Shown here: piece by piece, positions 1-12,383 of the stretch
Layout of the letters: each line of letters begins with the position of its first letter
Numbering within the stretch: position 1 is the first letter of the stretch
Assembly: GCA_025602915.1 (NCBI GenBank)
Contig: JAHLJZ010000086.1
Location: forward strand, 33,541 to 97,540
Length of the DNA: 64,000 bases
Direction of reading: 5' to 3'
Source: Paraphysoderma sedebokerense
Lineage: Eukaryota; Blastocladiomycota; Physodermatomycetes; Physodermatales; Physodermataceae
Program-made: the position numbers and the translations under genes
The notes under the pieces: generated by a model
Database searches by the model: none
Told to the model about the DNA's origin: nothing
What the model saw: only the letters and a program-made list of their open reading frames with translations

Positions 1-2628
1 GCCACCATGAGGAGGGCATCCAAATCTCAAAGCATCTATCAAATGTTTGAAGCGCGATATCTGATCCGGTGACATCTAATATGACGGGTCAACATCATCG
101 TCCAAAATCTAAGGGCATCAATATATTGGAATATTACTTTTAATATACTCTCAAATACGAACATCTGCAAATCAGCTTGATGAATACGAATAGAGCCCCC
201 TGCCACTTCGCACCCATTCAGCACTAAGTCATAATGGAGGCCTCTTGCAGAACCTGGATCTAACTTCAGCAACTCATAATCGTCTTCAAATGGAGCTGTA
301 AAAGGGTGATGGGTCGAAATCCATGATTGACTGACAGATGTCGATTTCCCTTGCCCCAAAACATGCTCTGGTAAATCCTCTTCCGCATTCGATGGAGTAA
401 ATAGTGGAAATGTATCAATCCATACCAATTTCGGTTCTTTCGCGAAATGCAGAGTACCTAGGAATAAACGGAGCATTATCAGTATTCTACGAAAATTAGG
501 AACGAAGACAATACCATACCGTTCTGTTTCAGTTGGTTGGCAATGTGCGTTCTAATATTTCCCATGACAGTGGATCCGCCCTACACCGACGAGGTAAATT
601 ACCTTTTTAGGGTTGCTGCGCAATAATCCTGAAGATTACTTACAGTGTGCTGACGTTGTCGGCGGCCGATGATGATTATGTCCCCACTTTGGACATATAG
701 GTTGAAGGGGCAATCATCTTTGAAAGTAAGACCTTGGAAAATTGAAAGTCTCGGTAACCACTCAGAAAAGTCACCAGGCGGGACTTTCACAACTGTGATA
801 TCCTAGTACATAGCCCCGTAAATAGCCATGAAATAAGTTGCAAATAACAGAAGAAAGAGCGTACCTGGTTAAAATTACTACTCCCCCTCTTTGATCTTTT
901 ATGTATTTCGTCCTTCCCTATCTTTTCGATTCGCTTCATCGAGCTATTCGAGAAGTGCAGAGACCCTCCCGGGATAACGAGAACTTCAAAGCTCGTTTCG
1001 GCAGAAACTCCTTCAAGAAACGCTGTAATATCATTTATCTAGAAAAGGATCAATTAGTTTGTGAAGCGCAAAACAACGATGCCGGATAATCACCTCCAAA
1101 CCGTAGCGAAGATCAGGCTTATCTGAACCGTACTAAGAATGCAGAGCGTTAGCTTAGTGCCGCATTGAATTCTCCATTACATCACAACATACTCGATTCA
1201 TTGCTTCATTATAAGTCATTACGGGAAATCCTTCAGAGTACCCGATATTTTGATTCAAAATAGTCAAGTATAACTGTTTAATAAGCCCTTCAATGATTGA
1301 CCGTATTTCTTCAACTGAAGTGAAGGAGAGCTCCATGTCCACCTATTTGGGCTTATCAGCGCAGATTTTGTAAATCGACGTTGGAGTATATGGTAATACC
1401 TGAGTGAATTCCGGCTGACGATCTGCTCGAAGATCTTCGTCTCGGAAGCATTTAGCTAATTGAAAATAGCGGTCCATACCAGCAGACATCAATAACTGCT
1501 TGTACTGTGTACGCATCGCTAGTCAGTGTCCATTAGTAGCATATAGTAATAACAGTGGAATGATTATGACCTGCTGAGGGCTTTGAGGAAGGGCATAAAA
1601 TCGTCCGCTTTTCCGTGTGGGCACGAGGAATTCTCGAGCTCCTTCTGGTGTGGACTTGAATAATGTCGGGGTTTCAATTTCTAAAAATTCTACAGAGTTT
1701 AGCAGGAATGGTCAGCTGAATGCAGAACTATTGTCCCTACAACCGGAAAGAATATATACTGAGATCGTGAAGGTAAGAACGGATCAGATGAACTGCTTCA
1801 CTACGGAGGCGAATATTTTTCTGTAGTGAAGGTCGTCGTAAATCTAAGAATCGGTATTGTAATCTAATATCCTCATTGGGCTGAAAATTAAGTCAACAGT
1901 ATGCTCGTTTGGCCCTTGCAGAAAAGATTAACACAAACTATTGAATCTTTGAAAACTCTATATGGCAAATGATCAGCTTTGTTCAGAATCTGCAACTTCT
2001 CTATTTCTACTTCAATTTCACCGGTGGACAGGTCCTAATCAGGTAGACGTGATTAATGTGAATCGAGAGGTATAACTGATAGACATACTAGTCTCTGTCC
2101 TTCAACTGGCCGCTTTACTACTGATCCTGTGGCGCAAATGATTGATTCGGGGGTCAATTCATTCGCCTTCTTCAGTAGTTCTTCTTTGGAGCGATCCCGG
2201 ATCACAAGCTGTGTAACTCCGTTACGGTCTCGGAGTGGTATAAATAAAAAATCAGATGATAATTTCCTGTCGATTTAATAATCAATAAGATTGACAATTT
2301 AGGTGGATGACTGCCTACAATTCCAAACCTGACTGGTTCTGCCCACCCACAAAGGATAACTTTCTGTCCAACATGACTAGCGTTAAGTTCTGCACAACTG
2401 TGTGTCCTCTTCTGGTTCCATACCCATTTTTCAGGTGTCGTAGAAAAGGATCGAAAACCTGCAATTACGATCGGCAAATTCAGTACAGTAATAAGGGAAT
2501 AGAGTACTCACGCACAACGAACCAGTCGGATGCGGCCAGTCTTTGACAAAAGGATGCAACTGTCGAACTTTATTCTGACCGGATAGAAGTCGACAAGTTG
2601 TACAAATAAAATATCGAAGCTGTTTCAT
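1..2628 (-). CDS. MSD1: Mitochondrial aspartyl-tRNA synthetase (3' end off the window)
   Basis: Class II aspartyl-tRNA synthetase of the bacterial/mitochondrial type, charging mitochondrial tRNA-Asp. Read on the minus strand, exon 1 starts at the ATG at 2628 and encodes a basic presequence. Splicing at a GTTCGT donor to the exon near 2470 gives a [14 protein letters not shown] junction, like a matrix-protease site. The anticodon-binding OB fold follows ([17 protein letters not shown]), then [13 protein letters not shown] (about 1.6 kb), [20 protein letters not shown] and [17 protein letters not shown] (motif 2, about 1.4-1.5 kb), a DMELSF region (1.3 kb), and [13 protein letters not shown] with [20 protein letters not shown] (about 0.2-0.35 kb). 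At the left edge the frame reads [15 protein letters not shown], so the last part with motif 3 lies outside. Several introns. Family assignment is firm; exact exon ends are not. Confidence 0.93.
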
Positions 2629-3283
2629 AGCTATATTTAAAATACGTAATTTTGTAGTCAAACACTACTCAATCGACCTGCTAATTTAGTTTTGGAAACA
2701 TTGTAAACAAAGAGCATTGCAACGCGATTCTAAAGCATTGCGAAATATCAATCGACGGGGAGAGGAATATATTGCTTTTGCTAGCGCATAAAATATTCAA
2801 CTATGCTTTCCCATACATTCATTAGATCACCCCATGAACGCGGGAAGTCTGGCAATTTGGATTTATTTCCGCTCCTATCCGTGTGCCAAGTTACTGGGCT
2901 TATGAATGGAGTTGCGACTGATGAGCATGCAAAATACAGGGCAATATCCAGCATGAATTGATATTATATGATGTCGGGGACACGGATGAGGGGTGTGCGA
3001 GTTAGGAGAGTCATCATACTTTTCGGCCGGGCCAGGGAGCGACATCGGCTCGTCATATCCGCATTTGCACACCAAGCCGTCTTCCGCACCCCCACCCTAT
3101 ATCCGCTTGCGTTTTGCTCCACCCTAGACGACCTCTATTGTGGACTCAAAAAATACGCTCTATTCTCGGCTACTCTTCCTCGCATATTTGGTTGCATCAA
3201 TTGTAATTTTCGTTGCAATTCACGCGAGCTGAATTTCGACCTCTATTTCTTCTCCCACCTTGTCAATTAACATTTCTCTCTGA
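2629..3283. other. Divergent intergenic region, AspRS / RhoGAP A
   Basis: Shared upstream region of two divergently transcribed genes. An ATG-initiated 100-codon frame at 2968-3270 (+) is Arg-rich at its start and resembles no family I know. It is probably a chance frame in the RhoGAP A leader. No other gene seen. Confidence 0.5.
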
Positions 3284-6200
3284 ATGGACCTTCTTCTCCA
3301 AGGTATGGCAGCACATTTATTTCACTGAATTATTAAAATTACTATAGTTGTGGAGTAAGCGCAATAAGCTATAATGAAGATTGGGTTACTCATCCATTAT
3401 AACTTCTCATTCAACAGAGGCTGGTGTAACTGTACAGACTCAGGATGCTGCGAAGGAGATAAAGAGTGATGCAAAGAATTTAAATGACGACCTTCCTCCA
3501 AATTGGAAGAAGGCTACATCCTCCAACGGAAAAGTTTATTACTTCAACAAACTGACCAGAGAAACACGTTGGGAGCGACCAGTGGAAAATTCCATGACCA
3601 TCGTTATTTCGGAAAAGGTAATACATGAATGCAACCAGAAGTCAACAGAAATTTCATTAACTAGTTTTCTGCCAGTCTTCTGCATCACTTTCTGGTAGCA
3701 ATTATGTAGCGACTAACACATCAGCAACCAGTATGAGTAGCATTGGTCCTGGCGAAAGCTTACCAAAGTCAACCAGTTTAGACTCTTGCCATTCCTTGCC
3801 ACCCCCACCTGAGGACGGAATCGCTTCAAATGTAACGAAATTGCTGTTCTTATTATTTCAAACTTTTTTGCGAGCTAACTTGTCGATACAGAGCCATTCT
3901 AGAAGGTCATCCATCAACCACGAGAGTAACCGTCAAACCTCAGAATTATCCATAGCCAATACTAGAAGGAAGTCTGTAGCACCAATGATACCTACTCTTG
4001 TTGAAGCTGAAAAATTACCGCCACCTTCAGTCAGCCCTGTTGCCGCCGACCCAACCCCCTTATTAACGACTACCGACAAAACGACTGAAACACAAAGCAC
4101 ACCTTCAGAGCCGGTGGCCTCTGTCTCTGAAAAGGTGGACGACACACAAGATTTGCAATCTCCGCCGACACTTTCTGTTGTGAACGAAAAAGTTGAAGCT
4201 TCGGTTTGTATTGGCAGCTTTCTCTGTGATAAGACGACGTTGTAATCTTTCATTGATATTGCGTAGAATCCGGAAACAGAATTCCCAACATCAAATAACA
4301 CGAGCAACAGTCCGAAAAAAATCTCTTCTATCATCAACTCCCTTCAATCGGAAGTATCCAAATCCGAAGATCAAATACGCGAGGAGAAAAAAGCACAGAG
4401 ATTGTCCACCAACATTGCTGCACGAATTTCGGAATTCTCCACTATTGTAGAGACATCAAGACCCAGCACAGGCGGCAGTCCATCGGCGACTCCGCGCCCT
4501 TTAAGCGGTGTATTCAAAATGGCACAGGAAAACGTTGTTAATACAGCCAATTCCCCAGCTCAGTTAAATGTTCCTGTGTCCTCTGCAAGACCTCGCGGTC
4601 CTTCTGTGTCAATGAATAAATTCAACAGTCCGTCCGCGACACCGGATCCGCAAGGAAGCCGTAGTGATAATGCCACCCCGAAGAATCGCAGTAGGGGTGC
4701 CTCTGTGGCTAGAACATCTTCACCTTTAAATCCAGGAGGTGACTTTATTTCAGAATTAGCCTCCAAATTACAGATGCCGACACCTCCGCAAATGTCTCGA
4801 AGTGGAAGTAATGCAACAACTATTCCGGAATCAAGTGATAGCTCTTCTATCAAACGCAGTGGAAGTGGATATAGCGAAGATTCGGCAAACGCGAATGGGG
4901 ACCCGTCAGTTTTCACTGTTGAGTTCTCAGATGACACAATTTTGGTTAGTGTTCAATTTCTTCCTACTGGGTTTATCAAAAAACTTATCGATAAGTTCTT
5001 CGAATTAGTGTTTTCCATCACTAGATCCAAGTCGGGTCCGCCTTCATGGAAACTTGAGTCTTAAAAGCCCGGATAACTCCCCAAAAAAGAATTTTGTCAA
5101 GTGGACACCATGTTATGCGATACTTTACAATGCCACCTTCCTTCTTATGAAAGAGAATCCCTTCAAAAATAAAGTACGTAACGGGGTTGAATCTTATTTG
5201 ACTGTCATTGTAGCCTTATATTCACCATGTTATGCAGAAAGCCAAAGGTTTCGGTATCGTCGACCTTGTTAATGCATCGATTGAAGTCGCCACTCGAAAT
5301 GTCACCAAAAAGTCAAATGCCTTTGTCATTTCGTTTAGCGAGAATACTGTAGATTTGATCCTTATGGCTGAAAATGATGCTTCGATGAAGGAATGGATCC
5401 GTCAAACCCGTTCAGACATAAATGCGAGAGGGGACTCGGAGTTACGGGAGTTTTATATGGGTTTTGTGCGTGGAAGGGCACCCCCAACTGCCAAGGAAGT
5501 CAGTAGCTCAAAGCCCCCGAAAGAAAATTCAAAGGAGGCTAGTAGCACCAGCTCCCCAAAACCAACGAAAGAGCCACCTAAAGAGAAGGAAGGGGGATTT
5601 AGCTTCTTCGGCCGCAAAAAAAGTAATTATTTATTAATTCACGTAATGTTGCGATTTTGAACTTACAATGGGATTATAGCGACGAAGGAGAAACCGGACA
5701 CGAAGAAGAAGCCCAGTTCAAAACCGAGCGATCCAAACGCGGATATTGAAACTAAACTCAACGAATTCCTTGAAAATCGACCCGACATTGATAAGCTCCA
5801 CGAAGCAGGCATTATTCCACAAGATTTAATCTTCGGGGGCAAATTAGAGCTACAATATACGAGAACAAAAGCTGTTCCGAATATTATTCAGGTGTGTACC
5901 GGCATTGTAGAGGCAAAAGGACAAGAGGTGGAGGGCATATATCGATTGAGCGGTAATAATTCAAACATCCAAAGAATGCGAGTGATGTTCAACCAAGGTC
6001 CGTAAATTATTCAGCCGATCAGCATATTGCGTGAAAATGACTAATGAATTATATAGGAGAGGAGGGTCAAATTGATTGGAGTGGCCAGTCTTTGACAGAT
6101 ATCAACGTTGTTACCGGACTTCTGAAGCTTTACTTCAGAGAATTGGAAGTGTCGCTTATCCCGACTGCGTTTTACGAGCCTCTTCTACAAATTGCGAAAA

Positions 6201-6481
6201 CCCCTGGTGCGACTTCCGCCGATAAGGTGACGAAAATGGCGAAAGTTTTAAAACCTCTCCCAGAAGCTCACAAAGTTGTATTGAAGTTTCTGCTTCAACA
6301 TCTAAAATTAGTGTCCACATGGGCGGAGAAGACAAAAATGGACGTTGGTAACCTGGCAATTGTTTTTGCCCCCACTTTGCTAAAGCCGCCCGTGGAGAAA
6401 ATAGAACTCGTGATGATGAACACTCAATATCTGAATTCTATAATGGAAGAGATGATAAACAGCTGGGATAAGTTATTTTAA
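3284..6481 (+). CDS. RhoGAP paralogue A: WW - coiled coil - PH - RhoGAP
   Basis: GTPase-activating protein for Rho-family GTPases, expected at membrane or cortex. Exon 1 (ATG at 3284, MDLLLQ) splices to [10 protein letters not shown] near 3420. Next comes a WW domain with both tryptophans ([17 protein letters not shown] then TRETRWERP, 3493-3579). A Ser/Pro-rich region and a charged coiled coil follow (about 4330-4450), then SRPSTGG-type low complexity. A split PH domain begins at [10 protein letters not shown] (about 5.0 kb), ends exon-wise at NPFKNK (5173), and resumes at 5238 to finish with the helix tryptophan in [10 protein letters not shown]. The RhoGAP domain starts near 5836 (FGGKLELQY), has the arginine finger in GIYRLSGNN and the conserved [11 protein letters not shown]. 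This is the most canonical of four local copies. The start is supported by the matching first exon of copy B. Confidence 0.9.
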
Positions 6482-6830
6482 ACTATTTATTTAGAGAACT
6501 TATAGTTGTATCAATATGAATAAATGAATATATCAAGTTTTTATTTCCTTAATTTTATATGTAACCTGCGTAATCCTGTGTTCAATCTCGCTCAGTCTAG
6601 TTTTGTCCCGTCTCGAGATAGGTGACGTGGCTCTCCTCCCACTGCCGCAACAATCGAACACGAAATTCATCGCTGAAGTGTTCCACTCCTTATTCCTGAA
6701 TAATTTAGCTTTCTATATTCTAGTAATATCTATTAGCAATCTACCATCGTTTTCAGCACTCACACATACAGCTGTCCCGCGACGGAAACAATTGAAGGAC
6801 ATCAACAGCGACCTCGAAGAGTGAACCTTC
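6482..6830. other. Intergenic region A-B
   Basis: AT-rich 3' flank of RhoGAP A and 5' flank of RhoGAP B. An open frame at 6603-6824 has no recognisable content. No gene seen. Confidence 0.5.
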
Positions 6831-9391
6831 ATGGATGCAATACTGGAGCATGAGATGAATATGCTTCTGCAAGGTCTGTCAGCGAAGAATATTAAATGTT
6901 ACATGAATATATTGAACTTCAATGCAACCATATGTGTTCCTCCTCGTGCCTGTATTTTATGACAAAGTTGCACGCATTAACCCCAACTTTCTTTTTCTTA
7001 AGCAGAAGCGGAGCAAGTTGCGATAAACCCAGGAGTCGCATCTAACGATTCAGAATTACCGAAAGGATGGTTCTCAGCGACGACGCCGGAAGGGAAGGTA
7101 TATTACTATAATACAGAGACTCAGGAGTCACGTTGGGACAAACCGTCTATGCCGAAAGTAAGGGCGTTCGTTTTGTTCGAGAAATAGTTCGTCAGAATTA
7201 ACATTGGTTTGTAAGCAACCGTCAAATTATGTAGCAGGTAGTAGCTCCCAGCAATCTTTTCGAGCTTCTGGTACAGTCCGTGGAACTTCCTTTTCCAACC
7301 CTGCAAAAATTACAGATGCGGTCGACCCTGCAGTTAATGCGACGTCTGGTGCTAATATGCCAACAAAGAAACCGCCTATGCCGAACAAATTGCGAGCTCT
7401 TCCTGCTACTTCAAGCCCGAATACGTATACATCAGTTCGAGAAAGTTCACCAACGCTCAAAATTACCCCATCAATACAACAGGCATTCACAACACAATCC
7501 TCTCCGTCAAACGCCATTATTGCTCCTGGGAGGTCGATTTCTGACGCAAGTACATACACAGGAAGCATCGACGGCAAGTCAAAGTTAACTATCAACACCA
7601 CTATCGAAACGAATATTCTCACGAGCGCCTCACACCTTGCTCCACAGAAATCGGCGCCTTCAGCATTCTATGGCACCGGAGCGCCTTTAAGTTCAAGTAG
7701 TACCCAGCTTTTCAAGCGTTCGTCGGCAGAGTCATTGAATTCGAGTGCACTCGATGAGCAGGCAAGGAAAAGAGTCGAATCAGCTCCTATAAACGCACAC
7801 ATGAACATGAAGAGTGAGTTACGGTCTAAAGTCGGCGTAGAACCCATCGGTCGAAATACGACGCAACAAGCTCGAATACAGGATGTTCAGCAGGAAAGGG
7901 TGCTTACTAGAAGCGATTCGTCACTTTCCACTGATCTTGAAGGTGGTACATTCACCTTGAGTAGGCAAACACACATATTTTCAATGATCTTTGACGAGAA
8001 AACCACTCTAGTATGTAATTTCGAATTTGTCTTAGCCAATTGTATATCCCCCTAACTCATGATTGCCATAGACGCTGTCCGCGCTTGATCCCAAACTCAT
8101 TCGTTGTCATGGATACCTAACCATGAAAATATTGAAAACCAATGAATCGGACAAATCGGTCTCTAATTACGTTCCTTTTTATATCATCTTATATTTCGGG
8201 CTTTTAATTTTTTTCAGAGAACCGCCGTTTAAAACCAAAGTAATTTGTTCCCCCCGCAAAATGTTTGTTAAACCTATGTTAACTTCCATTTCGTATGTGA
8301 TTACAGAAACCCAAGGGTATTGGAATTATCGATATCGCCCAATCCTCCGTCGAACCAGCCACAGTCAACCATACCAACAGAAAGTATGGAATAGTAATCC
8401 GTACTCCAGCCAACGTAGAAATTATATTCACTTGTGGAACTGAGAACGATCGAAATGAGTGGATAAAGCGGATACGGGCGGATATTGCCGATCGAGGAAA
8501 GGAGCATTACAGGTTTGTTTCACAAGTTTTACATAATACGATGCGGAAAATGCAATTACTAATAGCAATCTCAGCGACTACCTTACTGGTTTTGTGAATA
8601 CTTCGCCACAAGAAAGTCGCACCTTCGGCTCTGTTCTCGGATTGCGAAGAGGTACATAGTGAATACAGTTTTGACAGAATTACTCTATACACAGGCTGAA
8701 CCATTTACTTCTCTTTTGTTTAGCTGAATCGAGTCAGAATTCTCTGTTAAGTGATAACAGGGATAAATCGAAAGACTCACTTGAACCTGTTTTCGGTGGA
8801 ACATTAGACACTTTATATAAGCGAAGCAAACAAATTCCTGTGGTGGTCGAAGTTTGTGCGAAGCTAATCGAAACGAAAGGGAAAGACGTTGTCGGTATAT
8901 ATCGTCACTCAAGCGACAGGGAGGTAATTACCCGACTGCGAGGAGTATTTAATCACGGTGAAGAAACGACTGTTAATTGGATGCAGGAGGTTTTTAAAGA
9001 TATTAACGTCGCCGCAGATTTGTTAAAGTTATTTTTTTGGGAATTGCAAATGCCATTAATTCCGGTATCTTCGCATGATGAACTTCTACAGTTAGCGAAA
9101 ACCCCCGGCATTTCTATTCCGGAGAGAATTGCGCGTATATCGGGCCTTTTTTCTGAATACTCCGAGTCGCATCGTGTCGTTCTTCGCTATCTACTGCGGC
9201 ATTTAACTAATGTAGCAAAGTGTAGCGACAAGAACGACATGGATATTAAGAACTTGGCCGCTGTGTTTGCGCCTATCCTCTTGAAGTTTGATTTAGAGCA
9301 GACGCGGAGGCATAACATTGATCGGGACTACGCCCAGCTGAATTTAATGGAGTTTATGATTACACATTTTGATAAGCTTTTGCCAACCTAA
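6831..9391 (+). CDS. RhoGAP paralogue B: WW - PH - RhoGAP
   Basis: Second tandem copy of the RhoGAP family. Exon 1 is 6831-6873 and ends MNMLLQ; exon 2 begins at 7006 with EAEQVAI, so the junction MxLLQ/EA is the same as in copy A. The WW domain is LPKGWFSATTPEGKVYYY then ESRWDKP (about 7058-7150). A Ser/Pro-rich linker follows from about 7219. The PH domain spans exons from 8072 (TLSALDPKLIRCHGYLTM) and 8307 (PKGIGIIDIAQS), ending in NDRNEWIKRIRADI. The RhoGAP domain (8784-9391) starts VFGGTLDTLY. Its finger region reads GIYRHSSDRE: the arginine is kept but the usual SG after it is SS. NLAAVFAPILL is intact. The intron that splits the GAP domain after the FNxG motif in A, C and D is absent here. 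Confidence 0.9.
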
Positions 9392-9513
9392 TATTATGTA
9401 CTATTTGATGTAAATTACAATTCATTAATAAATTAACAGACGCACGCAATTGGATCAGTTTATGCAAAAAGAAACTTTAATTTTATCTGGAATTCAGAGA
9501 AACATATAATGGT

Positions 9514-11339
9514 TTATATTTTCAATTCCTCACAATAATTTATCATGTCTTCTACCAAACAATTTAGCGGCACGACGAGTTCCTGCGGAATTTTTGCTTC
9601 ACTTTCGTTGTCATCCGGTCTTATCAGCAACGGAGTGAATATCGCCGCAAGATTGCTTGTTTCCATTCTCGTTCGCTCATGCCAAGTTGAAACAGCCTTC
9701 AAATGCAAAAGTATAAATTTTAGAACTACTTTATGCGATTCTGGCAAGTCCTTCAGTATCGCAGACAGCTTTTCTATTCTTTCATTCACTGGCAAGCCAC
9801 GGGTCGAACTTAAACCTACCAATTTATCGTAACTTTCACATGGTATTACCGCAATTTTGAGGTCCTTGAAGTAACTCTTCACTAAGCCTGGGACAATGTG
9901 AAGATCATCGAACATTTCCGCATTCCACTTTATTTTTATTTCATCCCCTAGTCAAAGAATGTTGATCAGGGTGCAAAATGGAATAAGATGACTTAAAATC
10001 CGTTTACCTCGATTGAACATTTCCTTCATCTTAGCCATCCGCAAGTTGCTACCAGATAGCCTGTAGATACCAATAATTTCTTTACCTCTTATATCCAAGA
10101 GGCTGGTGCATACTGTTAAAACCGTCGGAACTCGTCGATACTTAGCATAATAGTCCTCTAGTACACCACCGAACATGGCATCGGGTGGTGGACCAGCCTT
10201 TTCTCGTTTTGTAAGAATGCTTGGTCTTGAAATGAACATGGATAATCTTGACCTTATGGTGCCGTGTTCGGGATTTTCGGATTCTAGTTATTGGTGAAGT
10301 CAGCACTGATGCAAAAGAATGGTACGAAACATTGCTGGCAATACTAACTCGACCGAGTAGCCACTATTTTTAATGTGTCAGTGGAGCTTCCGCGAGGTAA
10401 TCCTCCCTTTCGAACATCTGCCTTGTTTAACCTTTCCTGGGACGACGCAGTTCGACGGTGGTCATCCGTTGAAGAGTTGTGTTGCCCGTTATCAGAGTAT
10501 TCCGATATTGATGACGGAATATTCCCTAAGCTACCTCCGCGAATTTCCGACTGGTCAACCAAGTTCTGGTTTCTTTGTAGTAATTTCATTTTCAACTCTG
10601 AAATTACATCGTTCATTTCATAATCATCTTTTGTTGCATGCCTACTCTTGGAGGAGATACGCCTGGAAAGAGAGAGGACAGGAGAATGCAGACGTGAAAC
10701 TGGACTACTAGAAGTCCCTCCCATTCTTTCGTCGCTGTCTGGTTTACCTATTGGTAGAAGCCTGAAAGAATTAGCTTTTTGAAGTGGTCTCTTTTGATTT
10801 GCTCCACTATCGCTGCCTTCGAAAAGATGTGGGCTTTTTAAAGGAGACTTTTTAGGCCGCTCAACGGGTGGTGAGCTGACTGGAACGTCAGCAAGCTTCA
10901 ATAAAGAGGGGCGGACGACTGTGTCGTCTGGCGGTTTGCTTTTACCTATGATATAGTGAGCATCTCTGGAGCCACTATTTGCTTCTGCGGAGCGCAACTA
11001 CAAAAAAGCATGGCTTAGAATTGTCAATTTATACCCAACGGGCAACGGAAGCGATACTAACTTCATGCTTTTTCTGGGGTACGGTTGTCATGGATAGGGA
11101 TTGAGACAAGCCATTCCCGCCTTCGGCCTTCTGAAATGTATTTAGCACAGAAACAAGCGGCGTCAATGCTGATATCGGCGAAATCTGGGGCGCTTTGTCT
11201 AAGTTACTAACTGTTGGAATCTGAATTTGCATCTGTAGTTGAAGATACGGAGGTCTGAGTGTTTGCTGGTTTTGCAGTATACAGAGAGAAGATACTAAAC
11301 CTGAGCTGGCTGCTCCTCTGGGCCTTCAACTGTCGACAT
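9514..11339 (-). CDS. RhoGAP paralogue C: RhoGAP only, WW and PH missing
   Basis: Inverted member of the RhoGAP cluster. The ATG at 11339 gives MSTVEGPEEQPAQ, then an exon with LRPPYLQLQMQIQIP (about 11255-11060), then a Ser-rich exon (10997-10350) carrying MNDVISELKMKLLQRN. A 65-nt intron (GTTAGT donor, CTGAC branch-like site, TAG acceptor) leads to the linker exon and the GAP domain: MFGGVLEDYYAKYRRVPTV, then the arginine finger in GIYRLSGSNLRM and MFNRG. The last exon (9915-9514) has LHIVPGLVKSYFKDL, SHKVVLKFILLHLKAVSTWH and NLAAIFTPLLI, so the GAP is probably active. No WW or PH domain can be read on this strand. Convergent with copy B, only 122 bp away. Confidence 0.87.
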
Positions 11340-12383
11340 AATTCTCTATTTCCTGAAACCTAGAAGTAGCTACTTTTCAGAAATATCTTTATAGCGAACT
11401 CGCTGTGATTGCTTTGGTCTCTTTTTTTTTGAATCTTCATTCTTCACGCATTTTCGTGCTCTATTGTGGCGATTGACGTTTGACATTCACAGTCATTTCG
11501 CGATTGTACGACTCGGTCGAGAGTCGAGACTCTCAAGAATCAAACATTAAAATTAACACTGTCTACAATTCCACAGATGCATTAGCTTTGGAGTATAACC
11601 CCACAGAGCTACATAACCTCCCAATGAAAACATAAAAATGATTAGGTTGCAACACCTACATCTGAGTGCGGCCATGGTGAGACTGAGTGATTGTGGGAGG
11701 GACGGCTCGATTTTCAAGATTCAAAATACAGGTTTTCTGCCCGCGGTATCGCATATACTATCTCACCAATAAGTGAAAATATAGTAACATGAATTGGTAG
11801 AATTATCTTCGTGTATTTGAGAAAGTATCCGAAAGCAACCATGCTATAAACCAGATCTGCATATATCAGTAAGACCTGTCCCATCGAGAACACGCTCAAT
11901 CTAGACACATGATTGACCGAAGACAGATTTTCCGCCGACTAAAATTACATACATTCCCACAATTCTGTACTGTTAATAACTAGTATTAGTTTTAATTTGA
12001 TCATGGAATGCACTGATCATTGAGCGGAGTTCAAAAGAAGAAATCCCCCATATGAATTCGGCTATTTCGCGTATTCGACGGACACACTGAGTAGTACGAG
12101 AACGCAAATCTACCGCATTTAAATTCGCCTTATCAGGACTTAACCATACGTATGATGTTTATTTTATTTCAAGTAGATAGAGTTCAACGGTATTTCTTAA
12201 ATTGTCTGAAATCTGATTTCTTTTCATCTGATATGGATGACACCTCGTAAAATGCTACACGCCGTACACGAAATTTTTCCTCGAACCCCCAGAACGAAAT
12301 CCCTTAATGCGACTTGTAATCAATTCTTTTTATATACTTGTGTCTTTTTGCAAATACTAACACTACGCTACCCATAAACCCAG
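11340..12383. other. Divergent region between RhoGAP C and D; possible minus-strand exons
   Basis: About 1 kb between divergent genes. On the minus strand the stretch 11714-11942 follows a TTTTAG acceptor-like site and encodes a hydrophobic peptide with two possible membrane segments (MGQVLLIYADLVYSMVAFG, then LPIHVTIFSLIGEIVYAIP) and a stop. Further upstream, 12150-12000 on the same strand reads a second coding-like frame (TTQCVRRIREIAEFIWGISS). No start or family was found. It may be an unannotated small membrane protein or chance frames. Confidence 0.3.

Noticed and set aside
2202-2477. Start of the AspRS frame near 2477
   Set aside because: The codon there is TTG inside an acceptor site; the exon joins the upstream presequence exon from ATG 2628.
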